NCBI GenBank assembly: GCA_964017235.1
Contig: OZ024928.1
Span: 84,749,566 to 84,813,565 of the forward strand
From: Sabellastarte sp. h YS-2021
Lineage: Eukaryota > Annelida > Polychaeta > Sabellida > Sabellidae
Direction: 5' to 3'
DNA length: 64,000 bases
Shown: one piece after another, positions 42,130 through 54,344 of the stretch
Numbering within the stretch: position 1 is the stretch's first letter
How the letters are laid out: every line of letters starts with the position of its first letter
Position numbers and translations under genes: made by a program
Notes under the pieces: model-generated
What the model saw: the letters and a program-made list of their open reading frames with translations, nothing else
What the model was told of the DNA's origin: nothing
The model's database searches: none

Positions 42130-44680
42130 TGATGCATTAAGTGTTTATTTATATCAGGGGGATATTTTGGAAATTTACTAATTTAATCTTCAAGGATGGT
42201 AATGAAAGGATAAAGTTGTGAATTTCCTAAATGGTTTTGAATGTCTAACTGATATATTTTTCCTTCATACTTTCTGTACCAGTCAAAAATGTATTCTGTT
42301 CTACTCTTGGTGGAAGTGGTTATTAATTAAGTGAATAAAGTGACATTGTCAGGTAATAAGGTATGCATGCTAACATCTATTGTTTAATTGCATTTTGGTG
42401 AAATAAATGTCATCTTAAAGTGGGATCAAAAGGTTGAAACTTTACAGTCAAATAATGTATTTGTCATAAAGATCTGTTGATGTATATCTGGTTGTAAATC
42501 ATATATTTCTAGCTCTCTGTCAGGGGCAGGAAAATTTGTATGTTCATTGTTGAGTTGCTGAATAAAGTAGTTAAAACAAATTGTAAATTATGGAAGGTGT
42601 TGTGAACTGTAAATGGTATTGTTTAGATTACAGTTATATGTATTGGTGGAGTTAAATATGATCATTCTGACTGTGTCTTTCACCTTATGGTAAGTTAATG
42701 TTAATTCCAGTAAATGGTTTTTTTTTTCACTAATTGTCCTTTTTGTACACTTCCCAGAAAGGCTTTTATTTATACTTATATCAATTTTCAGTATATCCCT
42801 TTATTTGAAATGAATATGCTCACTATTTTGCAAACATTTCCAGAACAATATTATTGTATATTATCATATAGTCCCCATAAATTAAATATATCCATATCTT
42901 ACAAACTGCATATATTTTAGTGAGTAAAATGTATCTTAGAGAAAAAATTCCAAAGAAAGAATCTTGTGTAGTTATTTCACATATACCTTACAGTATAACA
43001 TGCAGAATAATTAAATAGACTTATTTACTGAAATTTTCGGTAAGAAAGCATATTTCATGTGATTGCATAATTACTGTACTATGTACAAATGCTAGATACA
43101 TGCATTTGTTTATCATGCAGAATTGTTGTGTTTTGTAGCAGTGTTCCACGTATTTCCTTGAGAAATGAGCCTTCTCTTTGTCAGATGTTTAAACTGTCTA
43201 GTTTTCATAGTGACTCTTTGTGATGTTTTGTGCTAAATGATTTCCTACAAGACATTGTTTCGTTATCAGAACCACCTCTAATGTGCATGATAAGTTTAAT
43301 CTGTAAATAATATTTAAAAAAAGATTTGAGTTATAAAGGAAAAAGCTGTTATAATATGTTATTGGCAGATAGTATAAATTTAATACAGTGGGATTCTTTT
43401 GAAATAGAGAAAAAAATTAGATACTTTTGTGGCTTTGGAATGTTAATATGTGCAGCTAGTTCCTTTTGTTGTTTTTTTTTAATTGAATACTTGTTAAGCA
43501 TTTCTTTTGTATTCTTCTTTTCAGTTAACAAGAGTGTGTTTGGATTGTTTTCTACACCCATTATAATTTATGTAAATTTAATGTTACTTAAACTTTTGAT
43601 TAACTTGCATTAAAAAGCCTGATTACTGCTGATACTTTAAGCCTATTGAAATTCTGCTAAATATCAGTGTTGGTAATTAATTGAAGTTTCCGTATCAATA
43701 TCAAAATTGAATGTAGTTTCCATATTGATTGATATTGAAATATTTCTTCTCCTAGAATTCATCAATTACACCTGAATGCATACTTACTTTACCAATATTC
43801 AATATTCTTTACCATATTTATCAAAAGTTTTCATAACTTTTATGAACCCTTGCAATTAGATTTTTAAATATCAACATATATCTCAACATGAACAATGTCA
43901 GCCATACATTGGACTTTTGTTTTAGTAGTTATAAATTGAAGAACTTTGTTAAGATATTTTATTTAGAAAATTATACTAAAATATGTATCGATATTGAAAC
44001 ATGGAACAATTATCAATCAGTTGTGACACATCAGCATACTGGGCCAATGCTACAAAATATAAAGAAGTTTGGTTGAAATCGGCATCTTTTGCCCAAAATC
44101 TGGCCCTGACATGAATTATTTTCAAATACCATTGGATCATGTATTATTTTAAACCAGCATATATTTGAGTTAAACCATATTGATCATAATTGTAAATTGG
44201 AGCATTGTATATGAGGCGTTTATCAAACTAGTCATTAATTGAGCGTGGGTGGTATTTTGAAAAGTTAAGGTTTGTGTTTGCGCTTTATTCAAATGTATTT
44301 GGTTTTGTTTGTGTAGCAACCATGCAAAGGAAAACAACAAAATAGTTGTACATTTGATTTGCATTTCTTGCTGTATGAGAGGCTTATCTTTGTGTATTGA
44401 AGTGTGTAGTAGATGGTTGTAAAAAGATGTATGTAGTCAGACAATGTCTATCTCTAACCTTGCAGGGATATCTTAATTCTAGTCATGTTACCATTAACTT
44501 GTGATCCATAACCCATAGCTAAAGAAAGAATGGTCAGTTTAGTCATTGATTTACTGTTTTGACTGGAGTAGGGAAATTACCCACAGCATGTAATATTCAC
44601 CATTTGGAACCCATTAATATTAAATACCAAGAAGCAAAGTGAAATTCTGCAGTAAGCAGATTAATCGTACAACTGGAAAG
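42130..44680. other. Intergenic, no gene recognised
   Basis: AT-rich DNA between DAAM and the MITE at 44685. The open frame at 43326-43613 is hydrophobic, AT-driven and resembles nothing I know. Confidence 0.45.
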
Positions 44681-44684
44681 AGTA

Positions 44685-44909
44685 GAGTAAGAAATCTAAA
44701 ATTCGCCACATATCTGAAATTCGCCACATGTGAAAATACTAATAAAATGAATGAATTATGGTGAGATTTGTTGAATGTATGGTCAACTTAGGCTTTTAGA
44801 ACTGAAAAATACTAATTTTTAGACAAAAACATCATTGTCTTCATTAAATTAACTAAGGTTTTAGAGGTGGCGAATTTTAGATTCCTGGCGAATTTTAGAT
44901 TTCTTACTC
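44685..44909. mobile_element. 225 bp MITE, uninterrupted copy
   Basis: Inverted ends GAGTAAGAAATCTAAAATTC and GAATTTTAGATTTCTTACTC flanked by TA (44683-44684 and 44910-44911). The interior matches 8699-8870 closely. It serves as the empty-site reference for the two insertions in the copy at 8699-15484. Confidence 0.9.
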
Positions 44910-45069
44910 TAGTAGTTTTTGTACCTGGGTATTTTTTATTTATTTTTTTTTAATCGTTACTCTACCTGTGTTTAATGCAGACTCCCTCCCTTTAGTGTTA
45001 AATGACCAGAATTACAGAAAAGCAATCGCTCACTTGTGGTCAATTTGATGAAAGTAATTGAAAAACTAC

Positions 45070-45355
45070 TAGGGCAGTATTAAAAAACGGATTAAGTTAG
45101 CCTAACTTTTACAAAAAAATGGCACAGATATTCTTGGATTAAACTTATATTCACGTGTCTAAATGTTAGATTAAATGCAGCAGATTCAGCTGTGTTTAAT
45201 TAAAAATATAAACTAGTTTTATGGGTGGATGAAAGTTAATCAAAAGAATTAGTTGAACTTTGCTGAGAATACTGACGTCAATTCTAATCCAGTTTTTGGA
45301 TTAACTAATTTTTGGTTGATCTATTACCAATCCCTTTTGTGAATATGGATCCAGA
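45070..45355. mobile_element. Possible GTATTCAC-type MITE remnant
   Basis: GGGCAGTATTAAAAAACGGA on the left and TTTTGTGAATATGGATCC on the right are weak inverted ends like those at 20992-21522. Confidence 0.35.
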
Positions 45356-45708
45356 TGTCAAACAAGAATAGAATTGACTTTTCTTACTCTGTAGTCTCTG
45401 CAGTTAATTAATCTCTTCTTTAAACCAGTTCTCAAGTTTTCTTTAATGAATTGCATTAAATTGTCATATAAGTTACATTTTTGGTCAGAATATCCTGTGA
45501 TACAGAGCTAATGAGGGAGTTTACTTGGTTTCCTCGATGGCAAGTCTTACATGTTGTGGTGATTTTTCTCATTTCTCACTCTGTCATGTTGATTGAGGTT
45601 CCTGTAATTCTCTGTACATTGAATTGTGACTGGTCTATTTGACTGGGTCCTTTTGTCAGGTGTAATTCATGCTAACCTGTAAGGGATCCAAATCCTGTAA
45701 TATTTACA

Positions 45709-45884
45709 CAGTGGACTCTTGTATAAGTAGAACCTCAAATTTCTGATATGATCTGCCTCTGATTATTACAAACTTCCACTGGCACCTAGAAAAATACAGA
45801 TTTTTCTGACATCGGAACTTGAAAACTGGCTCAATTTACACCTGACTGTAACTAACACTTGTTCTACTTCCAGAGAGTCTACTG
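45709..45884. mobile_element. pogo/Tc1-like MITE, copy 1
   Basis: CAGTGGACTCTTG start and AGAGTCTACTG end form inverted ends. Internally related to the copy at 49553-49707. Confidence 0.6.
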
Positions 45885-46793
45885 CATACATGTATCCAGT
45901 AATTCCAGCAACAGTTCGTGAAATTTTGGAAGCATTCTGTCAAAAGAGAATTTTATTGCGTTAATACATCCTATCCAATGGACAATTGCTAATCCGGTCG
46001 GCGCAGACCGGCCCGCCAAATGCCAGAAAAAGACGCCTTGTGTCTCCACCGGCTGGCCGGTCCGTAGTACTGTGCACTCCCCAGATGGCGCCTCGTACTT
46101 CCTTCCTGTCTAGACAACCTGACGTCATAGCATCTTTTTCGTTTGGCGCGTGTACTGTGCAGACGTGTTTTCAACAATCTCCAGATATTTTAAGGAAAAG
46201 TGTGCATTATGACGGATTTTATACCTTAATTGCAAATAATTTATTGTAAAAGTGTTACCTACATATCAAGCACGGATATACATCAAGAAATCTGCTGGAA
46301 ACGCTCCCTAGCTGACTCAATTTAGTGTTGATGATAGGGCAGTAAGCGAGGAATATGATTTATGAAGGCAGCCATTTTGCTAGTTTCCTCCCTTTAACCA
46401 TTGTGTTGTTAGGGGCAGATCGACAATTGTAAAGGAAATAATGGATATTCTACTTACATCTACTGCGATACCAGTCCCTCTCTCATGAACTGACCTTCGT
46501 TGTCAGTAGTGGGGTTTGTGGATGAGCAGAATACTGCGCTTTTGCATGTTTAAGTATCACAAAAGAACGCGACAACTGACGAGCTCCAATCAGCCAATGG
46601 CGTGTCTTTCCGACCAGCAGGCTGGTCACGTGACACACCGAACACCAAGTGTTTCTAAAAATAGATTACAAGGGCTTTCCCAGCAACTGTCAAATCTACA
46701 AACAAGACGTGCGATTAAAGAAATACTTTAATTAATGGAGGAAACCTACAGCAAGCTGGATTCAACACAGAAGATAGTTGTAAAATTGCTTTA

Positions 46794-47228
46794 GCAACTG
46801 TTTACAGAGTGTACTGACTGGTAACACAGTTTTGTACACTTGCTTCAACAACTGGTTACAGAGTGTACCAACCGGTACCGGCTACACAGCCTTGTACACT
46901 TGCTTCAACAACTGGATACAGAGTGTACCGGCTGGTACTGGCTACACAGCCTCGTACACTTGCTTCAACAACTGGTTACAGAGTGTACCGGCTGGTACTG
47001 GCTACACAGCCTTGTACACTTGCTTCAACAACTGGATACAGAGTGTACCGGCTGGTACTGGCTACACAGCCTCGTACACTTGCTTCAACAACTGGTTACA
47101 GAGTGTACCGGCTGGTACTGGCTACACAGCCTTGTACACTTGCTTCAACCTACCGGTTACAAAGTCTGCTAACAGGGTGCTGGCTACACAGTCCTTACTG
47201 TACAGTGCTTCACCCCAACTGGTTACAT
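46794..47228. repeat. 60 bp minisatellite with 120 bp higher-order period
   Basis: GAGTGTACCGGCTGGTACTG starts every 60 bp from 46861. Alternate units carry CCTTG..GGATACA and CCTCG..GGTTACA, giving a 120 bp dimer. About five good units with degenerate ones at both ends. Because 60 is a multiple of three, several frames stay open (for example 46832-47269), which is not evidence of coding. Confidence 0.93.
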
Positions 47229-47689
47229 CTATAAAAAAAAAAAAAATGTATATATATATAGACCAGTAGCTGTCAAATTCATTGGTGACCCCAACCTGCC
47301 AGTTTTTTGCCAGTTACAGAGAATTACTGGTTACAGTAAAATACCGGGTATGGAGTCCTGGTACCGGACAGAGTTGCCTAAGGTAAATTTGGTTACAGAG
47401 AAGTCTTAGACCAGTCAGTGGGCTTGGTGATATGACAGTGTCCCAAGCTACTACCAGGCAACCTTCCCTTATCACACCTCTCAACAACTTGTTATCGGTG
47501 TTGGACTTGACTGGAGAGATAATAAATTTTGTCATCACGTCCGGCCAGGGGTCAGACATCTCACAAATGACAGTTGCTCTGTAAATGCTGCACCTTGCAG
47601 GCTGCTGGCCCGGGGCAAAGAGTCTATTAATATGAAAAGTTGTGTCAGCCCCACCAGACCACAATAAGAACAGAGAGACTGTTAACCTG

Positions 47690-49430
47690 GATCATTGTCA
47701 CCAGACCGGACCAGTTCCGGAGGGACAGAAAATGTTTATCAAAATACCAAATGTCCCAAATGTGGCACACAATCTGCCTGTAGGGTCCAGACTAAGCCCT
47801 TTTTCGGGAACTTAGGAAGCCTTGGGGGCTGGACCCTAGGTATTACAAATGTTCAAGGAGGGATACCTACTCCCATATACCTATACAAGAACAATCCAGG
47901 TAATGCCTGAGATTTCACATCCAAGGTCGGGCATACCAGTTCAAGGCCCTGCTATTCGGTTTGTCCACAGCACCTTTGGAGTTCACTGTGATACCAAAGG
48001 AGGTGAAATTTGTGACCATACACAAGGACTTAAGAAGCCACCAGTACCTAGACGACTGGTTGGTGAGAGCCAGATCCCAGGCTTGTCTCCAACATACACA
48101 GGAACTAGTAAATAATGTGTCAGCAACTGGGTTTGCTGATGAACTTACAGAGCGGGAGCCCAAACAAGACTTTGATTTTGTAGGCTACCAGTTCGACTTC
48201 AGGTCTGATCGGTTCCGACCGACTCTGGACCGGTGACAGAACCTTCAAGAGACTCTGTTAAAACTGCTATCCCTACCGGCTTGCCTGGTCTGGGAATTCA
48301 TGTCCTTGATAGGTTACTGATGGCTACAGAAAAGCAAGTTAATCTAGGTCGACTTAATATGAGACCCATACAGTGGCATCACAAAACAACTGGAGGGTAC
48401 CAGAATCACTGAAAAGGTGATCCAAGTCCCCAGGTCCCTGCACCCCCCATTTACAATGGTGGCTGAAGGAAGACAATGTTCTTACAGGCCAACCATTACA
48501 CCCAATAAAGCATGCTCTGCAAATATTTACAGACGCATCAATAGAAGGGTGGAGTGCTCACGTAAACGAGCACACTGCAGAAGGAACTGGGTCCCTTCCG
48601 GGAAGCAAGCTGCATTTAAACCATCTAGAACTTAAGCAGTCTTTCGGGCTTTAAGAGTTCCAAGACCTTTCCTCAAACAAGATAGTACTTTTAGCAACCG
48701 ACAGCAACACAGTAGTGTCATACATAAACAAGGAAGGAGGCATGAGGTCGGGTCCACTTGTGCCCTGCTATGGAGAATCTTGACCTGGTGTACCAGGAAA
48801 CAAGTGACTCTAAGACCGACACATTCCAGGCCGGCTGAACGTGGTAGTGGACAAGCTATCCAGGCTAGGCCAGACCATCCAAACAGAGTGGTTTCTCCTT
48901 CCAGAGGTCTTCCACTCAATATGCAGCAGGTGGCACCGGCCCAAAATAGACTTAATTGCCATGAGATTCAACAACAAGTTGCCTCTGTTTGTGTCACCGG
49001 TACCGGATCCCCCGGCCACAGCAGTGGATGCGCTCAGTCGGCCATGGTAGGATCTGGAAGCATACACCTTCCCACCATCAGCCATATTGGGCAAAGTGGT
49101 GGAGGAGTTGCAGGACTCCCCATGCAAGATAATCATTCTGATTGCTCTGGGGTGGCCCAACATGCCTTGGTTTTGGGATCTAGTGGCCATGTCCAGCCAA
49201 ATCCCACTGAGCCTGCCCATCTGCCCAACCTGTTGTCAGCCATTCAATCAGATCCCTCACAGAAATCTGACAAATCTTAATCTTCGTGCATGGCTCCTAG
49301 AGCCTCAGCAATCGAGGAGCAGGGCTTGTCTGAGGCAGTGGCAGCAAGAATTGAGACTCCTCAATTTGACCTCAAAGGAGATCAGTCAGATCAGTCTATG
49401 AGGCAAGTGGTCCTTTTTACAAAGTGATGT
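47690..49430 (+). pseudogene. RT, RNase H and downstream fragments of DIRS-like element 2
   Basis: Ordered similarity to element 1: an RT piece with the YLDDW box near 48050, RNase H-like pieces around 48.5-48.85 kb, and [20 protein letters not shown] and [17 protein letters not shown] beyond. Broken and incomplete. Confidence 0.8.
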
Positions 49431-49552
49431 CCTCAGGTGGACTTCGCCTTATAAACTTATAAAAATTTAATTTACTTATTAAATTTGCAAATTGTTTCAA
49501 GATTTTGAATTTACTACTTACAAAGCCCCAGGTGCACTAGTCTCTTGGTATA

Positions 49553-49707
49553 CAGTAGACTCTCCAGAACCTCTGATTTCCCCATAATTTCTACTTATGG
49601 TTAACATCCTCTAATTCTGCAAAAATACAGGATTTGCTAACATTTGTACATCAGAACTGGTTCCAAATATACCTACCTTTGATTTATACTTGTAATAGAG
49701 TCTACTG
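49553..49707. mobile_element. pogo/Tc1-like MITE, copy 2
   Basis: CAGTAGACTCT and AGAGTCTACTG ends with TA on both sides (49551-49552, 49708-49709). Related inside to 45709-45884. 155 bp. Confidence 0.7.
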
Positions 49708-49709
49708 TA

Positions 49710-51725
49710 AAGAGGTTAAATCTAATCATCTACTGTATCATCTATAGAGGGACTGAATTGTGACAGTAACAGACAATGTATGTGCATTGGGAATCTTAAG
49801 GAGCCTGATTTTGTACTTGTGTTAAATTTCTTGTGGTATTGTATGTAGTATGTGTATACAATTTGTAGCTCTGGTCAAATAATCCTTTGGTTTCTTTTGT
49901 ATTATTTACTAGTTATATTTCTGCTCCTCCGTGTATTGAAGTATTCTTGTCTTTGGATTGCTAGCTTGGATATGTGTATATTTCTAACTCTTGCCACCCT
50001 TTAGTAGTCACAATTTTTTTTAATTGAATAGTAATATCAATCATTCGGCTAAAACAGCCAGCTTCCTTTGTTAATGCTAACAGTAACAATAAATTTTTAA
50101 TGTCTCATCAAAGATCATTTTAAATCATTAAAAATAATTTGATACACATATTTGCAACACTGTAGAGTTTATATTTCCCACTAACTTTAAGACAGAGTGT
50201 GTGACTGCAATGCAAAAATAACACGATTAAGTCATCAGTGTAAAATTTGATGGGTACTGATATAAAAAGGTTTCTAGCCTTTTAAAGATCTGTAAAGGAT
50301 GAAAAAAAAACAATGAAATCCTTAATATATAGTGTAAGCCTGCTGATTAAATACACTACAGTGCTTGATTGTGTGAAGTGTTGTTGAACTAATATTATTT
50401 TTATGCAGAAAACCAGGAATAATACATTGTGTTGTCAGTAACAAATGATGTGAACAGATACTGTGCTTTTGCTTAAAATATAGGCTGGATATTAGTTTTA
50501 TACACCAGTAGATCAGTTACTTAAGACATAAGTATAATGAAAAATCATGAGTTAAAGATGTCCTGCACTAATCATTTACTTGAACTAGGACCCATGTTCA
50601 CAGAAATTTTGTTTTCTTGGAATTGTCTTGGGGAAAAAAGGGGTTTCGGAGACAAATTTCCGAGAATAAGTTTCTAAGATTAATAATTTGTCAAAATTGC
50701 CATAGTAACGTATTGAGACAAACAAAAGGATTTGAACCTAAATTTTGTATTCAGTTTGAACCCACATAATGTTTTTGAAATTTCAAATATGGAATTACTG
50801 TGTTATCTTTTTTTGAACAGGAATATATTTCACTGTTTGTGTATTTGGCATTTTTTGGCATGGTTTGTTTTGTCTAGATATAACTTTGTGTTTTCCCTGT
50901 GCTGTTGAATCAGTCAACCAATAGTTTGCAAAACCATTGCACTTTAATAACAGTATTGTTAAAACTACTGAATGCTGTAAAGTTGATTTTGACATTATGG
51001 CTGTAATATTTACATTGTATGTTTCATGTTGGGGTTTTAATATTTCCCTTACCTGTGTGAGATTGTGGATTTAATAATGTCCTTCTGCCTGTCAGTTGAA
51101 TGGATTTAATAATTTACCTTGCATCTGTAAGGTTCTGGTTTTAACATTTGTCTCCCACCTTTCAGGCCTGGTTTAAAACTTGATCCTGACCACCAGAAGC
51201 TAATACATGTAGTCAGTGCTTAGTTTGTCAGTATTATGATCTAAACAAGTATATTTATGTGTGAACATTTTTTTTCCCAGAAAACAATTTCTTAATATTT
51301 GTACAGTGTTATTTTTGCATAGATAAACTAATGGTAGAATGAAATGGCTTGGGCTCTTCAGGATAAAAAAATCATTGAAATTCAAGTTAATAACATGTAT
51401 TTAAATAGATAGTGTGAAAATGACATTACTGTTAACATTATATTGTTGTTGAATATACTGCAATTTTTGTAAGGCACAGAGTTACATTTTTGAGATTCAG
51501 TTGAATATGTTGGAACATGAACAAGCAGTCATTGTTTCACCTGGTAATTTACCTTCATCTACTCCCAGACAAGTGCTCTTTTTGTGTAACAAAAGCGAGA
51601 GTCTGCATTATGATCTTGCAAAACTTGCAGATAATAATTCATTTAAGGTCAATCTGTGACTTTTGTAATGATTTTATTCAAAGGAATCTGTCAACAATTT
51701 GGCCATGATACAGATATATATTTTT
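49710..51725. other. Intergenic, no gene recognised
   Basis: AT-rich DNA. Around 51010-51180 there are three degenerate ~57 bp units containing a GGATTTAATAAT-type phrase. Otherwise nothing I can support. Confidence 0.45.
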
Positions 51726-51731
51726 ATGTTA

Positions 51732-52246
51732 AGCCTCTCTTACATCCCATTGTACGTGCACGTACGTCCTAGTTACAGAGAAAAAACAGCTGATTTGCAA
51801 GGGACACTTAAGCCTCACGTGAGATTTTACAACAGAATTTCAAGGTCGCAGACACCCCGCAATAAAAATTGGCGTGCACATTATTCTCTGCATGCAGACA
51901 GTGTAGTTACAAACACATCCATGTCTCAAAGGATATTTACGAGAGACTTTGGCACGTGCATTCTCCTTGCTACTGTTGTAGGTTCTCCCCATTTACTTGC
52001 ATTGTTGTCACATACCGTTTCATATACTTACGTGTACCGTTCATGTATATAAACCCCACTGTGCGACCTGTAGCTAGTCGCAGTCTGTTCTTGGATATTC
52101 AAGTAGTGACACTCTTGTTGAAAGATTTCTCCTGTTTGCACGTGCAAATCTCTGCTACCCTACTACCAGGCCATGCTCATATTTCTCAACAATACTTGTA
52201 GCACACTTATGTGTAAATACACGTACGATGGGATGTAAGAGAAGCT
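51732..52246. mobile_element. 515 bp MITE with TTA target duplication (Harbinger-type)
   Basis: AGCCTCTCTTACATCCCATT at the left and AGCTTCTCTTACATCCCATC as the reverse complement of the right, about 27 bp in all, flanked by TTA at 51729-51731 and 52247-52249. The interior is rich in ACGTGC/CACGTG motifs and has no transposase. The 3 bp TTA target suggests PIF/Harbinger mobilisation. Confidence 0.82.
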
Positions 52247-52249
52247 TTA

Positions 52250-52889
52250 GATCTTTGCAGGCAAAGTGGTTTTTTTTTTGTATTTTCATACTTGTAGTAT
52301 TTTGTATATCTTTAATTAGGACACAATATTTTGAGGGATACATCCAGGAGCAGATCTGAAGAAATGTTACATCATGAGACAAGTACTTCATGTGTGATGA
52401 AATTGTAACACTTTTAATCTGGAAATTACCTATTTTTGGAGGTTTTTTGTAATTTAGGTGATTATGTATTAACTAGGTATTTTTGTGTTCATGCTTAGTG
52501 TAATTGCCTAGATTATTCATGAAGTTTTCTTGCTCTGCTTGATGTTGTGCTAGATCTGAAAGCCATATTGTTGCTTTTCTCAAAAGTCACAACCGTTTCT
52601 GTATATTTAAGTTCTGTAATTTTCTAATTTAATGCTTTTTTTTAATTTATACCAATTTATTTTGTTCTCTTTCGTTAATAAAGTTAATGTAACCAAGATT
52701 GTATCATTTCACTTGCGGCATCTTAAGGTTGTGAATGGAAAATAGCTATATCTGGTTATTTTTTTCCCTTACAAAGACTAACACTTGGTTAGACGCTTTT
52801 AAATAAATAAAAAAAAATCTCTGTTTTCTAAATAATCACTTTTGCCCAAATTTCTTTCAATAAAATAAATAAATAAAAAAGCTCAAAAA
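52250..52889. other. Intergenic, no gene recognised
   Basis: AT-rich with poly-T and AATAAA runs; no feature supported. Confidence 0.4.
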
Positions 52890-54340
52890 AAAAGGTCAAA
52901 GCTGATCCTTCCATAAGATTTCTAGCCCCTGATATCCAATAAGTTGATTCAACAATCCAAATCCCTACAACCAGTTAAAGGAATTATAAATTCAAATATC
53001 CAAAACATAGAAATACAGGCTGACATATCAATGTTTAGAGGCCAGCAATGACCTTGAACAAAGAGATCAAATTTCTGCTTGTTTATAGGGGACTTGTGTG
53101 TAATATTTATTCACATAGGTTGATCCGTCCTTCTGTATGCGAGAACCAGACCAAAATGTAAAGAAATGTGAAAGACTGCCATTGGTCTTATAGTGGTAGG
53201 CTTAGGCTACACAATAGGCTCCAAGGCTTTATCTATACACACCCATACAGTGAATTTGAAGGGCCTATGTAAAATATTTTATAAGTTCAAGGTTGACTGA
53301 GCTGGGCAAATTTTATGTACTTGCATTGATGGCCCATTGAGTTAATGCATCTGAAAGGAAGATATAAGGCCGTAGTAAAAGCATTCACCTTGAAACAAGG
53401 GTCAAATGTCAAGTCCAACGCTTCCATTAGATTTCCAGTCCATGATTTCCTGCAAATTTAACATCCCAAACCTCTGCAACAAATAATAAAGGAGCTATAT
53501 ATGAAAGTATCCCCAAAAATATAGGGAAAAATGCTGACATGGCATTTTTGGAGGTCAATCATGACCTTGAAGTAAGAGTTTGAAGGTAAAACTTGTGCAT
53601 GCTTATAGGGGACATATACATGTGTTATACAAGTCAGCCATAGAAACGTCTCATCTTCTGCATGTCAAATTGTGCCAAAATGTAAAGAAATGCTGCAGAT
53701 TTGACCATTAGAACGCCACCAATGGTTTCATTTGGAAGGCTGAAGCCACAAACTAACAGGCTTTCAGGCCCACCCATATACACCCACATACCAAATTTGA
53801 AAGGTCTAAGTAAAATGCTTTTTAGGTTATTGCGCCTGAAAGGAAATCTCTGATAGAAGGTCTTTTTAACTTTGAAGCACGGGTCAAAGTTCAATTCCAA
53901 CCCTTCCATTTGATTCCCAGCTCAAGATTTCCCATAAGTTGATTTAATATTTTGAATCTGTAAGATAAATAATAAAAGACAATATAAAATGAAAATATCC
54001 TCAAAAATATATGGAAAAAGACCGATATGCTAATGTTTGGGGGCCAGTCATAACCTTGAAAAAGAGGTTGGAGGTGAAGTTTCTGTATGCCAAAAAGTGA
54101 CATTCAGCCGTAGGATGATCTGCCCTTCTGTATGTGAGAATTAAGCCACAATGTGAATACCCCAAAATCTGATCTTTAGAATGCCGCTACAAGTTTTATT
54201 GTGGGAAAACATAGGCCACAAAACAACAGGATATGAGGTACTGCACATATATATCATACACCAAATTTGAAAAGTCTACATAAAATATTTTCAAGTTTTC
54301 ACACATAAAAGGAAATTCTAACAACTGTGAAAGTGAAGGC
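52890..54340. repeat. Three diverged ~480-510 bp tandem units
   Basis: CCTTCCATAAGATTTCTAGCC at 52909, CTTCCATTAGATTTCCAGTCC near 53421 and CCTTCCATTTGATTCCCAGC near 53903 each start a unit that also holds GGCCAGCAATGACCTTGAA-like and TGATCCGTCCTTCTGTATG-like blocks. Non-coding and old. Confidence 0.8.
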
Positions 54341-54344
54341 CCAA

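Larger units (their letters stand above)
45951..49490 (+). mobile_element. DIRS-like retroelement 2, internally deleted and broken
   Basis: The left end TTTTATTGCGTTAATACATC and GC-rich repeat match element 1, as does the right end (TTATAAAAATTTAATTTAC ... TTTGCAA at about 49490). Between them are RT, RNase H and downstream-domain fragments at about 47.7-49.4 kb. The recombinase, internal complementary region and most of the right terminal repeat are missing, and the gag-like part is replaced by other DNA including a minisatellite. Roughly ten or more breaks; older or more damaged than element 1. Confidence 0.85.

Noticed and set aside
43326-43613. 95-residue hydrophobic open frame between the genes
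   Set aside because: Hydrophobicity follows from T-rich DNA; no homologue recognised and no supporting signals.
46832-47269. A 145-residue repetitive protein open in several frames
   Set aside because: A 60 bp minisatellite without internal stops keeps multiple frames open; no signal of selection for one frame.
51699-52052. 117-residue open frame
   Set aside because: Overlaps the inverted-ended MITE at 51732-52246.
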